A stretch of DNA of 23,471 nt, taken from the NCBI GenBank assembly GCA_025677815.1, contig JAIXMP010000084.1, forward strand, positions 1 through 23,471, in the 5' to 3' direction. Positions 1-10,257 of the stretch are shown here, one piece after another. The stretch's first letter is position 1, and every line of letters begins with the position of its first letter. The stretch is from Phascolomyces articulosus (taxonomy: Eukaryota > Mucoromycota > Mucoromycetes > Mucorales > Lichtheimiaceae). Position numbers and translations under genes: made by a program. The notes under the pieces were generated by a model. That model searched no databases. It was not told the origin of the DNA and saw nothing but the letters and a program-made list of their open reading frames with translations.

Positions 1-448
1 TATTCTTTCTTTTAGCAATTTTACTCTCATCAATTTCTACTATTTTATTTCTTCCACCAATTTTTCTATGTCTACTAAAATAAATTTTATTTTTTAAATA
101 ATTTCTAAATATTTTATTATATGATGTTACCGTGTTTTTACTGATTTGTAATATAGAGGCAATACTACTACATGGCATTTTTAAGATAAAATAATTTAAA
201 ATATGTAATTGTATGTTTAAAGGTAATTTCATTTTCGAAAATATAGTACCACGTAATGGTGAATAAGCTTTACAACATTTATAATTTTTGCATATAAATA
301 CTTTTTTATTTATATATAATTTTGTATCTGAATGACATATTGGACATTTATTAATTTTATTAATATAATCATTTTCAATTAAATATAATAATGCCTTTTC
401 TTCATTATGAAATAAATCTTTTAAATTTATATAAGGTTCTGTAAACAT
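1..448 (-). CDS. IS1595/ISXO2-like (Merlin-type) transposase, C-terminus cut off by window edge
   Basis: Reading the minus strand from the ATG at 448-446 gives 149 open codons to the window edge. Seen: a zinc-ribbon with CPIC at residues 35-38 and further cysteines at 53, 58 and 59, followed by a SPLRGTIF segment (63-70). A helix-turn-helix-like stretch lies near residues 88-115. The motif GGRNKIVEIDES (131-142) carries the first catalytic Asp (D140). Known: this order (zinc ribbon, HTH, then V-E-I-D-E-S) is typical of IS1595/ISXO2 and eukaryotic Merlin DDE transposases, which cut and paste DNA. The second Asp and the last catalytic residue lie outside the window. Codons are extremely A/T-rich (Lys, Asn, Ile) with no internal stop or intron, unlike the older relics nearby, so this may be a young element. 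The upstream out-of-frame ATG at 455 is not used. Confidence 0.8.
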   Translation of the reverse strand, partial: MFTEPYINLKDLFHNEEKALLYLIENDYINKINKCPICHSDTKLYINKKVFICKNYKCCKAYSPLRGTIFSKMKLPLNIQLHILNYFILKMPCSSIASILQISKNTVTSYNKIFRNYLKNKIYFSRHRKIGGRNKIVEIDESKIAKRKN

Positions 449-1539
449 ATTTCATGATTAATTTATTTTTATAAAAAAATTCAATTTTTGATTCTTAAGC
501 AATTGAGTTTAAATTTCATATTCTGTGAATTATATTGGGATACATCCATATAAACTTATATGTTTTATAATGCTTCTTTCTTTCTTTCTTTTTCTGATTC
601 ATAACTTTATGGTAAGTATTTTTTTTTCTTTTTGATTGTGTGGTTATACTGTATTCACATAGTTCTTTCATTTTTTCTCTTATCTTTTATTAGCTACCAA
701 GTTGGTTTATCACCACCCAACGCTATTTTCTATTACATCACAGTCTTATTCGGTTCATTACAGAAGTTAAGTTTATTTTCCTTTTGGCTTTTGTAGCATT
801 TTTCAGAGGTTACCTTTTTTCTTTATTCACTTTATTGGTGTGTTTTCTTCATTTATTTTATAGATCCATTTTATATATCCACTTTTTTTCCCTTAGTATA
901 TTATATTTATCATAAGTACATTTTTTATTACATTTATATCATCCTATTTTTCATCGCCTTTCTTTTTTTTTCTCATTCATTAACACACTGATACATTTAT
1001 TGATTGCTTTCTATAGGTAAAAAAAATCTAAGCTGTCCTTCCGATTAATACTAGAAACGGATCTATACTGGATATCATTGCAATGCCCGAAATTTATCCT
1101 TTTCAATTTTTATTTAGTTTTGCGATATATCGATCATTTTCAACTCATTTGTATTTTATATCCACTTTCCATAGAATTATATTAGTGTAGTTATTTATAT
1201 ACCCTTCTATAGAAATAGCTTTTCATTTTTTTATTAAAAATAAAATAATAAAAAATAATTTTTTTATCTACTACTCCTCTGTCTGATATATATATATTTT
1301 TTTAAAAATTTTCGAAAAAAAAAAAAAAAAACCAAAAAAAAAAAAACCAAAAAAAAAAAAAACGCGATCTAGAACAACATCGTCAACTACCCATATCATA
1401 TATGGATATATTTCATTACCATATATATTAGATGGCATACATACACATACTGCATGCTATCATATAGTTGACATAAAAAAATAATGCATATAGACAAACT
1501 AGGCAGAAGGCACCCCCCAGTATATATTAATATTTTGCA
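449..1539. other. T-rich non-coding stretch with intron-like signals
   Basis: No convincing gene seen. The plus strand is pyrimidine-rich. A donor-like GTAAGT at 612-617 and a polypyrimidine acceptor ending at 693 would bracket an 82-base intron. The following 694-765 reads as an exon-like open segment, but its outgoing donor (GTTAAG) is poor. It may be a fragment of a spliced gene, but I cannot assign it. Confidence 0.3.
1315..1362. repeat. Adenine tract interrupted by CC
   Basis: Three long A runs are separated by CC dinucleotides at a spacing of about 12-17 bases. It is a low-complexity tandem pattern and could be a degenerate poly(A) tail or slippage product. Confidence 0.7.
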
Positions 1540-1669
1540 TTTAGGAATCTACTAGTGGATTCTTACGGAACTCAAGTTTGTATTTAAGAATCCCTATGCT
1601 GGGATTCCCAAAGGGGTTCTTAAGAATCCCTTTAAGAATCTACCACTTTTTTACCTGTGGATTCCTAAA
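1540..1669. mobile_element. MITE-like inverted-repeat element
   Basis: The ends form a 10-base perfect terminal inverted repeat: TTTAGGAATC at 1540-1549 and GATTCCTAAA at 1660-1669. Similarity continues inward as GGATTCTTA against TAAGAATC. The interior is packed with further GGATTC/GAATCC inversions, including a near-palindrome around GGGTTCTTAAGAATCCC near 1615-1631. No coding capacity is seen. A 3-base TTA/TAA target duplication is possible but cannot be told apart from the repeat ends. It lies directly upstream of the transposase relic that starts near 1678, so it probably inserted there. Confidence 0.55.
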
Positions 1670-1677
1670 TAAAATTG

Positions 1678-3445
1678 CAATGCTGGGTCCTATGAAGATG
1701 CAAGAGATATGTTCCAAAACCCGAGGAATTATATGCAGCGGTACAGAATCTTTTTGCCGAATATAGAGAGTTGCGATGCATACGATCGAATAGACCACTC
1801 TTTGATCAGGTTGCCTGGCAGTAAGCACGTCGGGTACTTGAAGCAATTCGTTCTGGTGAAGTTTCTGATCCCCCAGATATCTCTTTGTATTTTCAAACTG
1901 GTGTTGACAGGAATGGATTTCCACTCTACCGATGTAGTAGGGGTACGAATTCTCTCGAAGGGGGTGTACATCAGAATATCATTCGCAAATTCAGTACATT
2001 TGGAGCAGGTCCACATTAGACAGATTGTGCATTGGCAGATTACCGTTTACGACATAATATTAATGTATGTTATTTAGCCATTATCTTGACTACCTTATAT
2101 AATATTTACTTTTAACCCACTACTAACAATATCACTGTTATTTTATCTATAGGTTGGAATGAAAAACAGATATAGGAAAGTTCACAAAGGTCATTATAGT
2201 CTATAGATCACACAAACAATTTGTCACTTGATGACAGAACTTAACATTATGGACAAAGCAGAATTGGTGAAGAGTCTTGTTGTCAAGGATGCGCTTTATA
2301 TGCATATGTCAAATGAGACGTTTGGCATTGCAGCTTTTCCAGAGGTTATCGCCGATGAATTACAAATAAAGAAAGTCGATTACCATAAAGCAAGCACAAC
2401 TGTTAGTAACCCAAGTACACAAAGTGATCCATTGTTGGCACAAAAGATCAGCTCTTTATTGCTTTTCCCAGCTGGATCGACAAATACCAAAAAGGGACGC
2501 CTTTATGATTTCATTGCATCACGTCTCTCTACCAAGTATGCTGTAACTCCCGTACACACTCAAGATGAGTTCAATTACTTCAACGAGATAATGGAGATAA
2601 ATAGTTCACCAACGAAGGCCGACTGGAAGAATATTTGCAAATCATGGAACAATAACAAAGCAGATGGTAAAAATATTTTTTACAAGACTCCAGAGCACCT
2701 CATGGCACATCACAATGCATGGCGTACATTACAGATATCAAAGAAATCCATCGAGAAAAACAAGGACACAATTGATACAATGAGAGATCAACTTCAGTCA
2801 CCAAGTAGAATTATTGATAATCCAGCACCTGCACCATTAGCAGTTCTTCCAGAAGCAGCAGAAATAACAGCATCGGGTGAAAACAGATTTGTTTTACCAC
2901 CTCCAATGCTTGCGTTTGAACAACCCAAGGAAGAATCGGTTATTGCCTCAACAACAAGTACCGATCACAACCTATCATCAAATCTACGTTCTCAACCACC
3001 TGCACCGCCATCAATTGAACCGCTCACACAATTCGATATTTTTCAAATGCTTGCTTCAGCAGGCATTCCACCAGCAGCATTATTATCTTTTGTTGCTGCA
3101 TCACAATCTCAACAACAGCAACAACATCAGCAACAACAACAGCAGCAACAGTAACCTCGTCGTCGTCGGGTAAGAAAACCTTGCCAACAACCTGCAAATA
3201 ATATTTGTGAACGGCTGGTACCAATAAACCCACAGTTACACCAGCTTGCTCCAGCACCTTCGCTTTCTCCACATTCATATTTACAGCAATCTCCAGATAT
3301 TATTTTAGAGGGAATAGAAAGCGGAAGAAAAAGAACATGCCAGTATCCTGAGTGTCAAAACAAAGATAACTGTAGAGGTCGCTGGAAAGTTGAAGAATGT
3401 CCACAAAGAAAACAAGATATAATGGAAGGACTATCTGAAAGTTAG
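1678..3445 (+). pseudogene. Broken DDE-type transposase, C-terminal part with polyQ and cysteine-cluster tail
   Basis: Exon 1 (1678-2064) and exon 2 (2153-3445) join in phase across an 88-base intron. Seen in exon 1: CWVL then RCKRYVPKPEELY, and the motif YRCSRGTNSLEGGVHQN, whose Glu is the likely last catalytic residue, then ADYRLRHNIN. Exon 2 continues VGMKNRYRKVHKGHY. A long accessory region follows, with a Gln-rich run near 3104-3154 and a terminal cluster of four cysteines spaced C-x4-C-x5-C-x8-C near 3337-3399. I recognise the RGTNS-E-G-H-Q-N block from uncharacterised fungal transposase-like proteins, but cannot name the superfamily. The catalytic Asp residues should lie upstream, replaced here by the MITE. 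In-frame stops: TGA 1693, TAA 1822, TAG 2017, TAG 2204, TAA 3152; the final stop is TAG 3443-3445. The 308-codon piece beginning near 2228 is only the part between two of these stops. Confidence 0.65.
2065..2152 (+). other. Intron in the DDE-type relic
   Basis: Donor GTATGT at 2065, a CTAAC branch-site motif near 2123-2127 and acceptor TATAG ending at 2152. Removing it joins RHNIN to VGMKNR in phase 0. Confidence 0.7.
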
Positions 3446-3747
3446 AGTGAAGTTCATTCTATAGTAAACAGTGCTCATATATATTAATTATCTTTTTCTG
3501 TTCTTATTATTATATGCAACAACCAACCCCTTTACTTTTCTGACATTCTATATTTACATTATCCTTATATCCATTGTTTAGTTTCCTTTTAAGTTGTTAT
3601 CACTTTTTTATATTTTTAGACCTATATTAACACTTATACTATACAATATCACACAAATAAAAAAAGCTACTACACACACATCTTAAATAAATTGATATTG
3701 AAGTTTAGTATGTAATACGTTAAAAGTCCTTCTAGAAATTTATTTGA
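3446..3747. other. Gap without a recognised gene
   Basis: AT-rich sequence after the relic stop codon. On the minus strand it would be the 3' flank of the LINE-like fragment. No open frame of note seen. Confidence 0.4.
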
Positions 3748-3797
3748 TTTTTGGAAAGTCTATATACAGGCATTCACTATATAGACTTTCCAAAAAT
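3748..3797. repeat. Perfect 20-base-arm stem-loop
   Basis: Arm ATTTTTGGAAAGTCTATATA at about 3748-3767 is the exact reverse complement of the sequence at about 3778-3797, with a loop of about ten bases. Imperfect pairing continues outward for roughly another 15 bases. It lies just downstream (minus strand) of the stop codon of the LINE-like fragment, so it may be a 3' UTR stem-loop. It could also be an independent small inverted repeat. Confidence 0.75.
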
Positions 3798-3805
3798 TGA
3801 AGAAT

Positions 3806-3958
3806 TTATTCCCCTGGGTCCAGACATGCTATGCGTGCCAGTACTTCTTCTATCAAAGGACAACATATAAAATGTTCTCTATTTGCTGCTGGATGGCCGC
3901 ATCTACAATCTTTCAGAGGGTAGGATAGGAGGCATTCCCTTATTTTACCCTTACTTTT
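3806..3958 (-). pseudogene. C-terminal fragment of a LINE-like reverse transcriptase
   Basis: The minus strand is open for 50 codons to TAA at 3808-3806. It contains CRCGHPAANREHFICCPL, a C-x-C-x7-8-H-x3-C arrangement found at the extreme C-terminus of many non-LTR retrotransposon polyproteins, after the reverse transcriptase. Upstream residues KIRECLLSYPL fit that context. The frame is closed by TGA at 3961-3959, and nothing recognisable as reverse transcriptase follows, so this looks like a 5'-truncated copy, the usual outcome of LINE insertion. I infer the family from the cysteine/histidine pattern only. Confidence 0.45.
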
Positions 3959-4161
3959 TCAAGTTGAGTTTTAAAATTTTTTAGAATAATTTTGCCCTCA
4001 ATTTTTACCCTTAATTTTTGCTAAGAGAAAAAATCTTTTGAAAAAAACAAAGTAAAAAAAAAATAGATTTTGACAATTGTAAACATAGAACTAGTACATT
4101 TACAACAACGATGTCATGGAACACATATACTATATGCTATTTTTTCTGTAGATTATGAAAC

Positions 4162-4357
4162 ATAACTTATAAATGGCGCTTCAATTATAAATTGAAAGAG
4201 AAAAATAGAGAAAAAATTCAGAACAGTATAGGTAATAATATTATAATAAAACCACATAACAATTATTTTTTATATATAGGAAAAGATAAACCATTTCAAC
4301 GGAGCATTGCCAAACATGAATCTTATGATGTATTAAATATTGAAAGAGGATTCAGAG
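4162..4357 (+). pseudogene. Two-exon coding fragment, family unknown
   Basis: Exon 4162-4231 and exon 4280-4357 are separated by a 48-base intron (GTAATA to TATAG), and the join keeps the frame (phase 1, a Gly codon across the junction). The spliced product reads ITYKWRFNYKLKEKN, then later GKDKPFQRSIAKHESYDVLN and IERGFRG, ending at a further GT donor (4358). A TGA lies just upstream in frame. Sequence character is coding-like, but I cannot assign a family. Confidence 0.3.
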
Positions 4358-5729
4358 GTATAAAGTAAGAATGGGTTGAATAGAAGGAAGTGTATTGTGT
4401 ATAGTTATAGTAAACCTTTTTTACTAATTATTTTCAACCTTCTCTTTATATATATACCCGATCTTTTTTTTGTTTTCTGTTGCATCATCACTACTACCAC
4501 CACTACACCACAATAATTATATATTTATAACGATACAAACTATAGCAATATGTTTTGGAAAAAAAAAAAACTATGCATAATACTAGGTATGTTGAAATCA
4601 TGTAAAAAATAAAAAGATAGTTTTTTTTTATCAACTTTTCTTAATGATTACCATTTTATTTTATAGGGAATATACACATATATATTTTTTTATTTATAAT
4701 GTTCAATCTATTCAGTATTGCAATACCAATTCAATAAATAAAAGGACGATACTCTTAGCAACATGACAGTACACAAACGTTAAGGAAATTGGATTATTAT
4801 AATAGATGGATATAAAGGGGGGGAATATATTTTTTTGTTATATATAACACAACTATATAAAACTATATAAAACCACACGATCATTTTTAATATATTCATC
4901 AACACTAATACAACAGTATAGATAACCTGGATTAATTACTATTATGATTATGGAATGGAAACATATAATGAATAAATCATCTTAGATAAAGATTATATTT
5001 TTTTCTTAATAACAATTCTAATTTTTTTTGAAAAAAAAAAGTTTTGTAATAATTAAAATTATTTGGATCGCTCATATATAAATATATATATTTTGATATT
5101 ATTTATTTTAGATCAATTAAAAATAATATATAGATAGTTTAATAGTTAGATCATATATATAAATATATAGATAAATATAAAAATGAAGGAGGATAGTTGA
5201 TGAGGATATGTAGTTAAAATATAAAAGGAAAATAGATGGGAGAGAAAATGTATTATAGATGATGTTGTATATTGGATTGTCTTGTATGATCATGTTTGTG
5301 ATGAACCACAACAATGGTTCTATTATGTCCATTCATTAATCAGTTAAACATCATTCTCATATATATGATATGACCATTAACACACTACACCAAGTTAAAT
5401 TCTTATTACTAATAAACACAGTGTAAGAATACTATATAAAGAAATAAACAGTAAAGAAGTGTAGACATCGGAGAAGATCGGTGTACCAGTCTATAACTCA
5501 ACTAAATATACATGTATGATTATATGTAATTTAAGAAGTAAGAGATCCTTCATCTCAGCTCATTGAACATAGATTATTAATCATAATTAACTGGACATCA
5601 TCTCCATAGATAATAGAACCATATATAAAGACCAACATTTTTAAATAATAAAAGATTCTCAACTATATTCTTTTAGTCCTACTTTTCACACATTTTATTT
5701 TTTTTCATTCGTCTTATTGTCATTTCACC
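4358..5729. other. Long AT-rich stretch without a recognised gene
   Basis: Low-complexity AT-rich DNA with many poly(T) and poly(A) runs. A donor/acceptor-like pair around 4585-4665 hints at splicing, but no exon is recognised. A 71-codon minus frame at 5117-5332 is hydrophobic low-complexity (Ile, Tyr, Leu) and not credible. Confidence 0.4.
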
Positions 5730-6945
5730 TTAATGTTGTTGCAGCATATTTTGGTGGAGTTGTTCAAGCTCCCAGACAAGCTGTGCATAATATTCTGCCT
5801 CCTCTTATGAAATTGTTGTTAAGTTTAATACACGATTATGATCATGATGTAATGATGTAAATGTTTATGCAATATATCTTAAATTATCAGCTCTATTATC
5901 AATAATAATATCCTCTTCCACATTGGTTAAACTTTATATATTGATAGACTGTATATCTTGAGAGGCATCTTGGTTATTTTGTTCCCTATCAGTATTAGTT
6001 ATTTGCATAGTCATCTCCCTTGCATTTTGTTGCTCTAATTCAAAAAGAATCGGCATGTTGGTAAAATGCTTCAATAAGTACATATGTTTACATGACGCAT
6101 TTCTACTAGTATAATTAGGGCAACTGCATTGTATTATATACATATCATTATCAACCATGACATTATATAAGGGGGCAGAGCGAGTTAAATAAGATACAAA
6201 TGATCTTACTGCCCAGTTTCCAACCATTGGGTTACTGTTATGTTCACCTTTAGGATTGTGAATTCTTACTAAAATTTCATGTGCTGGAATAGTTGATGCT
6301 ATATATCGATGAGATAATAATTGGTTTTCTAATGGACCCATATGACCACTATTGCCTAAGATCTATGCACGTTCTTACTAGAAGTAAAACTCGACTTCAT
6401 TTGTTAAAATAAAAATAAGATGATTGAAATGCTTATTACGAATATGTTTAAGATAAATAACTTTAAGTTGGTTATGCCATAACTAAATATAATATAATAG
6501 ATTCAAAGGTTAAACATTATTAAATTTATTTTTGAATAAAAATTATAATGATAAATTTATATTAGAATATTACTTACCTCAATGAAATTATTAGTTAGGT
6601 AAACTTGTTGTATAGGATCAACATATAAGTAGGCCCAATATTGAATTATATGAAGAGGTTCCCATTGTTGTTAAAAATAACTAAGGAATTCATATTGATT
6701 ACGAAATGTATTTTTAAATTGTTGAATTGCATCATTCATTATATTGATATTTTCCTTATACATAATATCTTTTAATGCAATTATCATATGTCATCGATAT
6801 TGTTGCTGCTCTTCTGCTGTATATGATGCATTTAAACGAACTTTCAATTTCAATTGTCAATTCCATGCCTGAATAATATGGAATGCACAGTAATAGATTA
6901 TTGCATTAGGGAAGACAGCCTAGATAGCATTTACTTCTAGTGTTA
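5730..6945 (-). pseudogene. MULE (Mutator-like) transposase relic with SWIM zinc finger
   Basis: Two exons (about 6945-6578 and 6482-5730) join in phase 0. Exon 1 reads LEVNAI-stop-AVFPNAIIYYCAFHIIQAW, the MULE block in which vFP..., C..H and AW are conserved, then a segment ending YLTNNFIE. Exon 2 begins LWHNQLKVIYLKHIR, typical of the WH-LK-YL motif of MULEs. The SWIM zinc finger CSCPNYTSRNASCKH gives the C-x-C...C-x-H ligands. The tail EEAEYYAQLVWELEQLHQ looks like a coiled coil. In-frame stops: TAG 6922, TGA 6859, TGA 6793, TAA 6673, TAG 6380, TAA 6377, TAG 6365, TAA 5936, TAA 5867, TAA 5807, with no frameshift found; I take TAA 5732-5730 as the end, though this is not certain. The 5' half with the first catalytic Asp is missing, cut by the fold-back repeat at 6946. 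Confidence 0.8.
6483..6577 (-). other. Intron in the MULE relic
   Basis: GTAAGT donor at 6577 and TTTAG acceptor ending at 6483 on the minus strand, 95 bases. Splicing joins NNFIE to LWHNQLK in phase. Confidence 0.7.
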
Positions 6946-7078
6946 TTCACAGATCAGATCGGATCAGATTGAGGGCTATCTATATCCACATCTGCAAGTA
7001 CGGATGCAGATGCGGATGCAGATGGTGTAGATGTGGATCGGATTACAGATGGCTATTGGATGGATTCTAATAAATAGC
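6946..7078. mobile_element. GGATGC-rich fold-back repeat, copy A
   Basis: Dense GGATGC/GGATCGGAT units with inverted arms ATCCACATCT and AGATGTGGAT around a GGATGCAGATGC core. It shares the start TAG-Y-GTTATTCA and an ATCCACATC-Y-GCAA block with the repeat at 13683-13837 in opposite orientation. It sits exactly where the MULE relic loses its 5' half, so it is probably an insertion. Exact ends are uncertain. Confidence 0.5.
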
Positions 7079-7816
7079 AAGATGTCAAAGAATATTGTGA
7101 TCATTTTAAACTAGAATGTAAATAAGTTTGAGGCGCAAAAGATATTAGCATTGTAATATTAAGAATAGGTAATAGACGAGGGGAATATTAAGTAAAATAG
7201 AATGTCGAGCAATTGATTGTTCAAATGAAATGAAATATAAGATCATTAGTATTTATAGTTTGAATTTCTTAAAGACATGTATTTCATAGTGTAGTACCAG
7301 TAGTTAATTTGCATAAAAAAAGTCAGCAACATAGTATTTTAAAAAAGTATCGTTTTTGATAGAAATAACATGTACTGTTTATTTATATTATAATAAAGAG
7401 ACTGATAAAAAAAAATAAGAAAAGATATATAAATATATATAGTATATATAACAAATATTTAACATAATAATAGAAAAAGTGATATTGAAAAGAAAAGTGA
7501 GAAAAAAAGTGTTGGTGTTTGGTGTGGCAAGATAAAATCAATTTGTAGATTGTGAGACAAAAGACAACATAACAACTAACATGCTATGTGCAGGAGAATA
7601 TATATCCGAGGTAGGAGAACTAATAAAGAGTTTGTAAGGAAGGGCTAGTATTTGATAAAAAAAAAGATATATGATGTAAGACATGGACAAAAATGAGCGA
7701 AGAAAATATATAATAAAAAATGTGTATATAATGAAGAAAAAAAAAAGAGGGAAGGGAATTATGGTAGGGAACAAGGGTGACTTTGAAATTAATAAAAAAA
7801 AATAAACTTGTTTCTT
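7079..7816. other. Gap without a recognised gene
   Basis: AT-rich. The right part is the 3' flank of the hAT relic and has poly(T) runs on the minus strand. The minus-strand frame at 7538-7774 is phenylalanine-rich and driven by those runs, so I do not call it a gene. I looked for the missing N-terminal half of the MULE here and did not find it. Confidence 0.4.
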
Positions 7817-8515
7817 TTATATTTCTTCGAGTACTTCTTCAAGTTCCTCCTCTAGAATATTGAATTCAACATCATTGTTGCCAGATTCTTCATTGTTACT
7901 TTGTTTTTCTTTTTTCTTTTCCTCCTCAAAAACATCGGTGAATTTACTACTATAGCCATCCAGAAATTGGGACTATAAATCAATCAGCACCGATTCTCTC
8001 AACGCATCAGGTTCCAACCTGTTTCGCTGGTTTGGAATGAACAAGGCAGCACGCGAGAAGCAGCGTTCGCTTGGGACTGACCTTGCTGGTACTGCCAAGT
8101 AACATCTTGCTATAGCAAATAGAGGTTACAGTTCACTATTTTTCATTCCACCTGATGCTTCTTCACAACCTTTCTAAAAACACAACTTATCAACCCTTGG
8201 CTGGTGCCGCTCTGCTACATATGCTGCCAATGCATCTTCCTTGATGTCTTCTAGTTTGTAATCATTATAGTCAGCATCGAATGATGGCTCTTGTTGTTGT
8301 GATGATACTGGAACATACTTGGCCCATTCATCTTCAACTTGTTTTTTGGCGTTTTCAATCCAATCTTGCAGCCAACCAACATAAGACCACCAACTATAAT
8401 GACAACGAGGATCGAGTGCTTGTGATATAGCATAGACTGGCTATGTTGCTTAGGTGTAATATTTCTTGAGCTTTTCAAAAGCATGGCTGGCAGCTTCTTT
8501 AACACCAGGATGGGC

Positions 8516-8614
8516 CTATAAGGTAAATAATAATAAAAATAATAATAAACAATGGGATTAGCCAACGCATTTAATACCAAAAAAAGTTATGCTAATACAG
8601 TATATAATACTTAC
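8516..8614 (-). other. Intron in the hAT relic (3' part)
   Basis: GTAAGT donor at 8614 and TTATAG acceptor ending at 8516, 99 bases. It joins RSNST to AHPGVKEAASHAF in phase 0, matching the usual hAT sequence. Confidence 0.75.
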
Positions 8615-9034
8615 AGTAGAGTTACTTCTGGTATAGTTCTCCAAATGATTGAATAACATATTGTATAAGGTCGTTGCCCTATTGATCATTAGATATTTTT
8701 GTGCGCTCATCTTTTTTTGAAAGTTCACAAATGGTGCAAAGAACTTTTGCAACTCTTCAATAAGTTCCCAATCAGATTCAGACAAAATATATCCCCTAAG
8801 ACCATCTCTGTAAAGCATCATTTTATTGTATGCAGCTCATTGACGCAACGCGATCTAAAGCATATTGTATGTTGAATCCCATCAGGTATATATATCCAAA
8901 GTGAGTTGAATAGGCTTTAGTGGTGGCTCTATATTTTCGCAAAACTCGATGTACTGTTCATGTCATTGTAGGGATAAATGGATAGCAAGGATCCCTGAGC
9001 ACAAACGTTTGATAATGGTAGCACACGCGTAGGA

Positions 9035-9114
9035 CGATAATAAGGAAGTGAGTAAATAATAATTATCAATATTTTTTTCAACTATATTTATAATTATTTT
9101 TTTTCTTTACTTAC
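9035..9114 (-). other. Probable intron in the hAT relic with lost acceptor
   Basis: A clear GTAAGT donor starts at 9114 on the minus strand, and coding similarity resumes near 9030 (ACATIIKRL-like residues). No AG lies at the expected acceptor, so that site appears mutated. The lower boundary is approximate. Confidence 0.4.
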
Positions 9115-10152
9115 AATCTTCTTCTGTATGATATCATCATCGATTATATCCTGTTTTCTGGTGCTTGTGCTTTCAATCCACCAACAATTGCTGCTTGAAC
9201 GACCAAATTGATGACATGGCCGATACAAGGAATATGGTTGTTTGCTGCTGAAAATACTTCTTCACCCAAGGTGCTCTCCAAATCACACCCATGGTCTGTA
9301 TATTCGAAGCATTGTCAGTAGTAGGAAAAATGGCTTTTTCATAAGTTCAAAATTCTCAAGGAGCTTGACTATGGTGGCAGCAAGATTGGTACCAGTATGT
9401 GAGCCCTTAATGTTTCAAACCCAATGGCCAATGAACGGTATGACCAATCTTCATCGATCTAGTGTGCTGTAATGGCAAGAAACGAGTACTTCATATTAGA
9501 AGTAGTCCACCCATCAGTAGTATACGCCAAACAAGGCACCACGCGCAACTTCTCCTTGACTTTTTCCATCAGTTCGCCATGGTACCTTGTTAAATGACGT
9601 TTGATCGTCGTGTCTGATGGCAACTTTAGATCTTGTAAAGCTGGAGCGGAATGGGCTATGTAAATAACTTTTGCAAGGTTGGTCGTTCCACAGCTGTATA
9701 AGGAGCACGAGAAGCAATAAGATCATCATGAGGCACTGGTAAAACAGTTGCTTGGTGAACGTTGTTTTTGGTGCTTTATTCGTTAAGAAAGTATCAATTG
9801 AACCAAGACCACGAGGAACAAGGCTTGTACCCTTTGCTGGTGATTCCTTAGTGATATTATGGACGTTCTTCAAATGGTCGATCATATTTCCAGTGGACCC
9901 TTTTTTGTCGGTAACATACTTGTAAGTACATTGATGACCATCGCTGTAACTGAATTGACATCTCCACTCGTTCCTGCCATCAGCCACTTTTCTACTTTTT
10001 GCCCAATGATTCTTTGACGTCCAGCTTTCCCTGCGTTTTTGCCCAGTAGTGGCATTTGGAGGAGCAAAAAAACTCTCAGTATCGGTAGACATCATGGACT
10101 GTTGACGGGACAGGATGGGAGCATCTTCAGTTGTGTCAGATGTTGCTTGGGA

Positions 10153-10257
10153 CTATAAATTCAAGGTATAGATAATATTGATTAATATATTTAATTTTTA
10201 TATATAAAAATATACTTGTGTGTTTTATGTGTGAAAGTATATTGTCAATATACTTAC
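10153..10257 (-). other. Intron 1 of the hAT relic
   Basis: GTAAGT donor at 10257 and TTATAG acceptor ending at 10153, 105 bases. It links SVDDNL to SQATSD in phase 0. The start ATG at 10350-10348 is chosen because exon 1 is open and ends exactly at this donor. Confidence 0.75.

Noticed and set aside
1640..2077. Overlapping frames of 94-122 codons on both strands
   Set aside because: They are shadows of the true transposase frame, which reads the YRCSRGTNS block with stops.
3024..3278. Minus-strand frame rich in Val and Ala
   Set aside because: It is the antisense of the Gln-rich (CAA/CAG) region of the plus-strand relic.
5117..5332. 71-codon minus frame with hydrophobic residues
   Set aside because: Low-complexity AT sequence giving Ile/Tyr/Leu; no motif and no coding neighbours.
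7538..7774. 78-codon minus frame resembling a membrane protein
   Set aside because: Phe/Ile content comes from poly(T) runs in the 3' flank of the hAT relic.
9242..9472. 76-codon plus frame
   Set aside because: Antisense of the hAT catalytic region.
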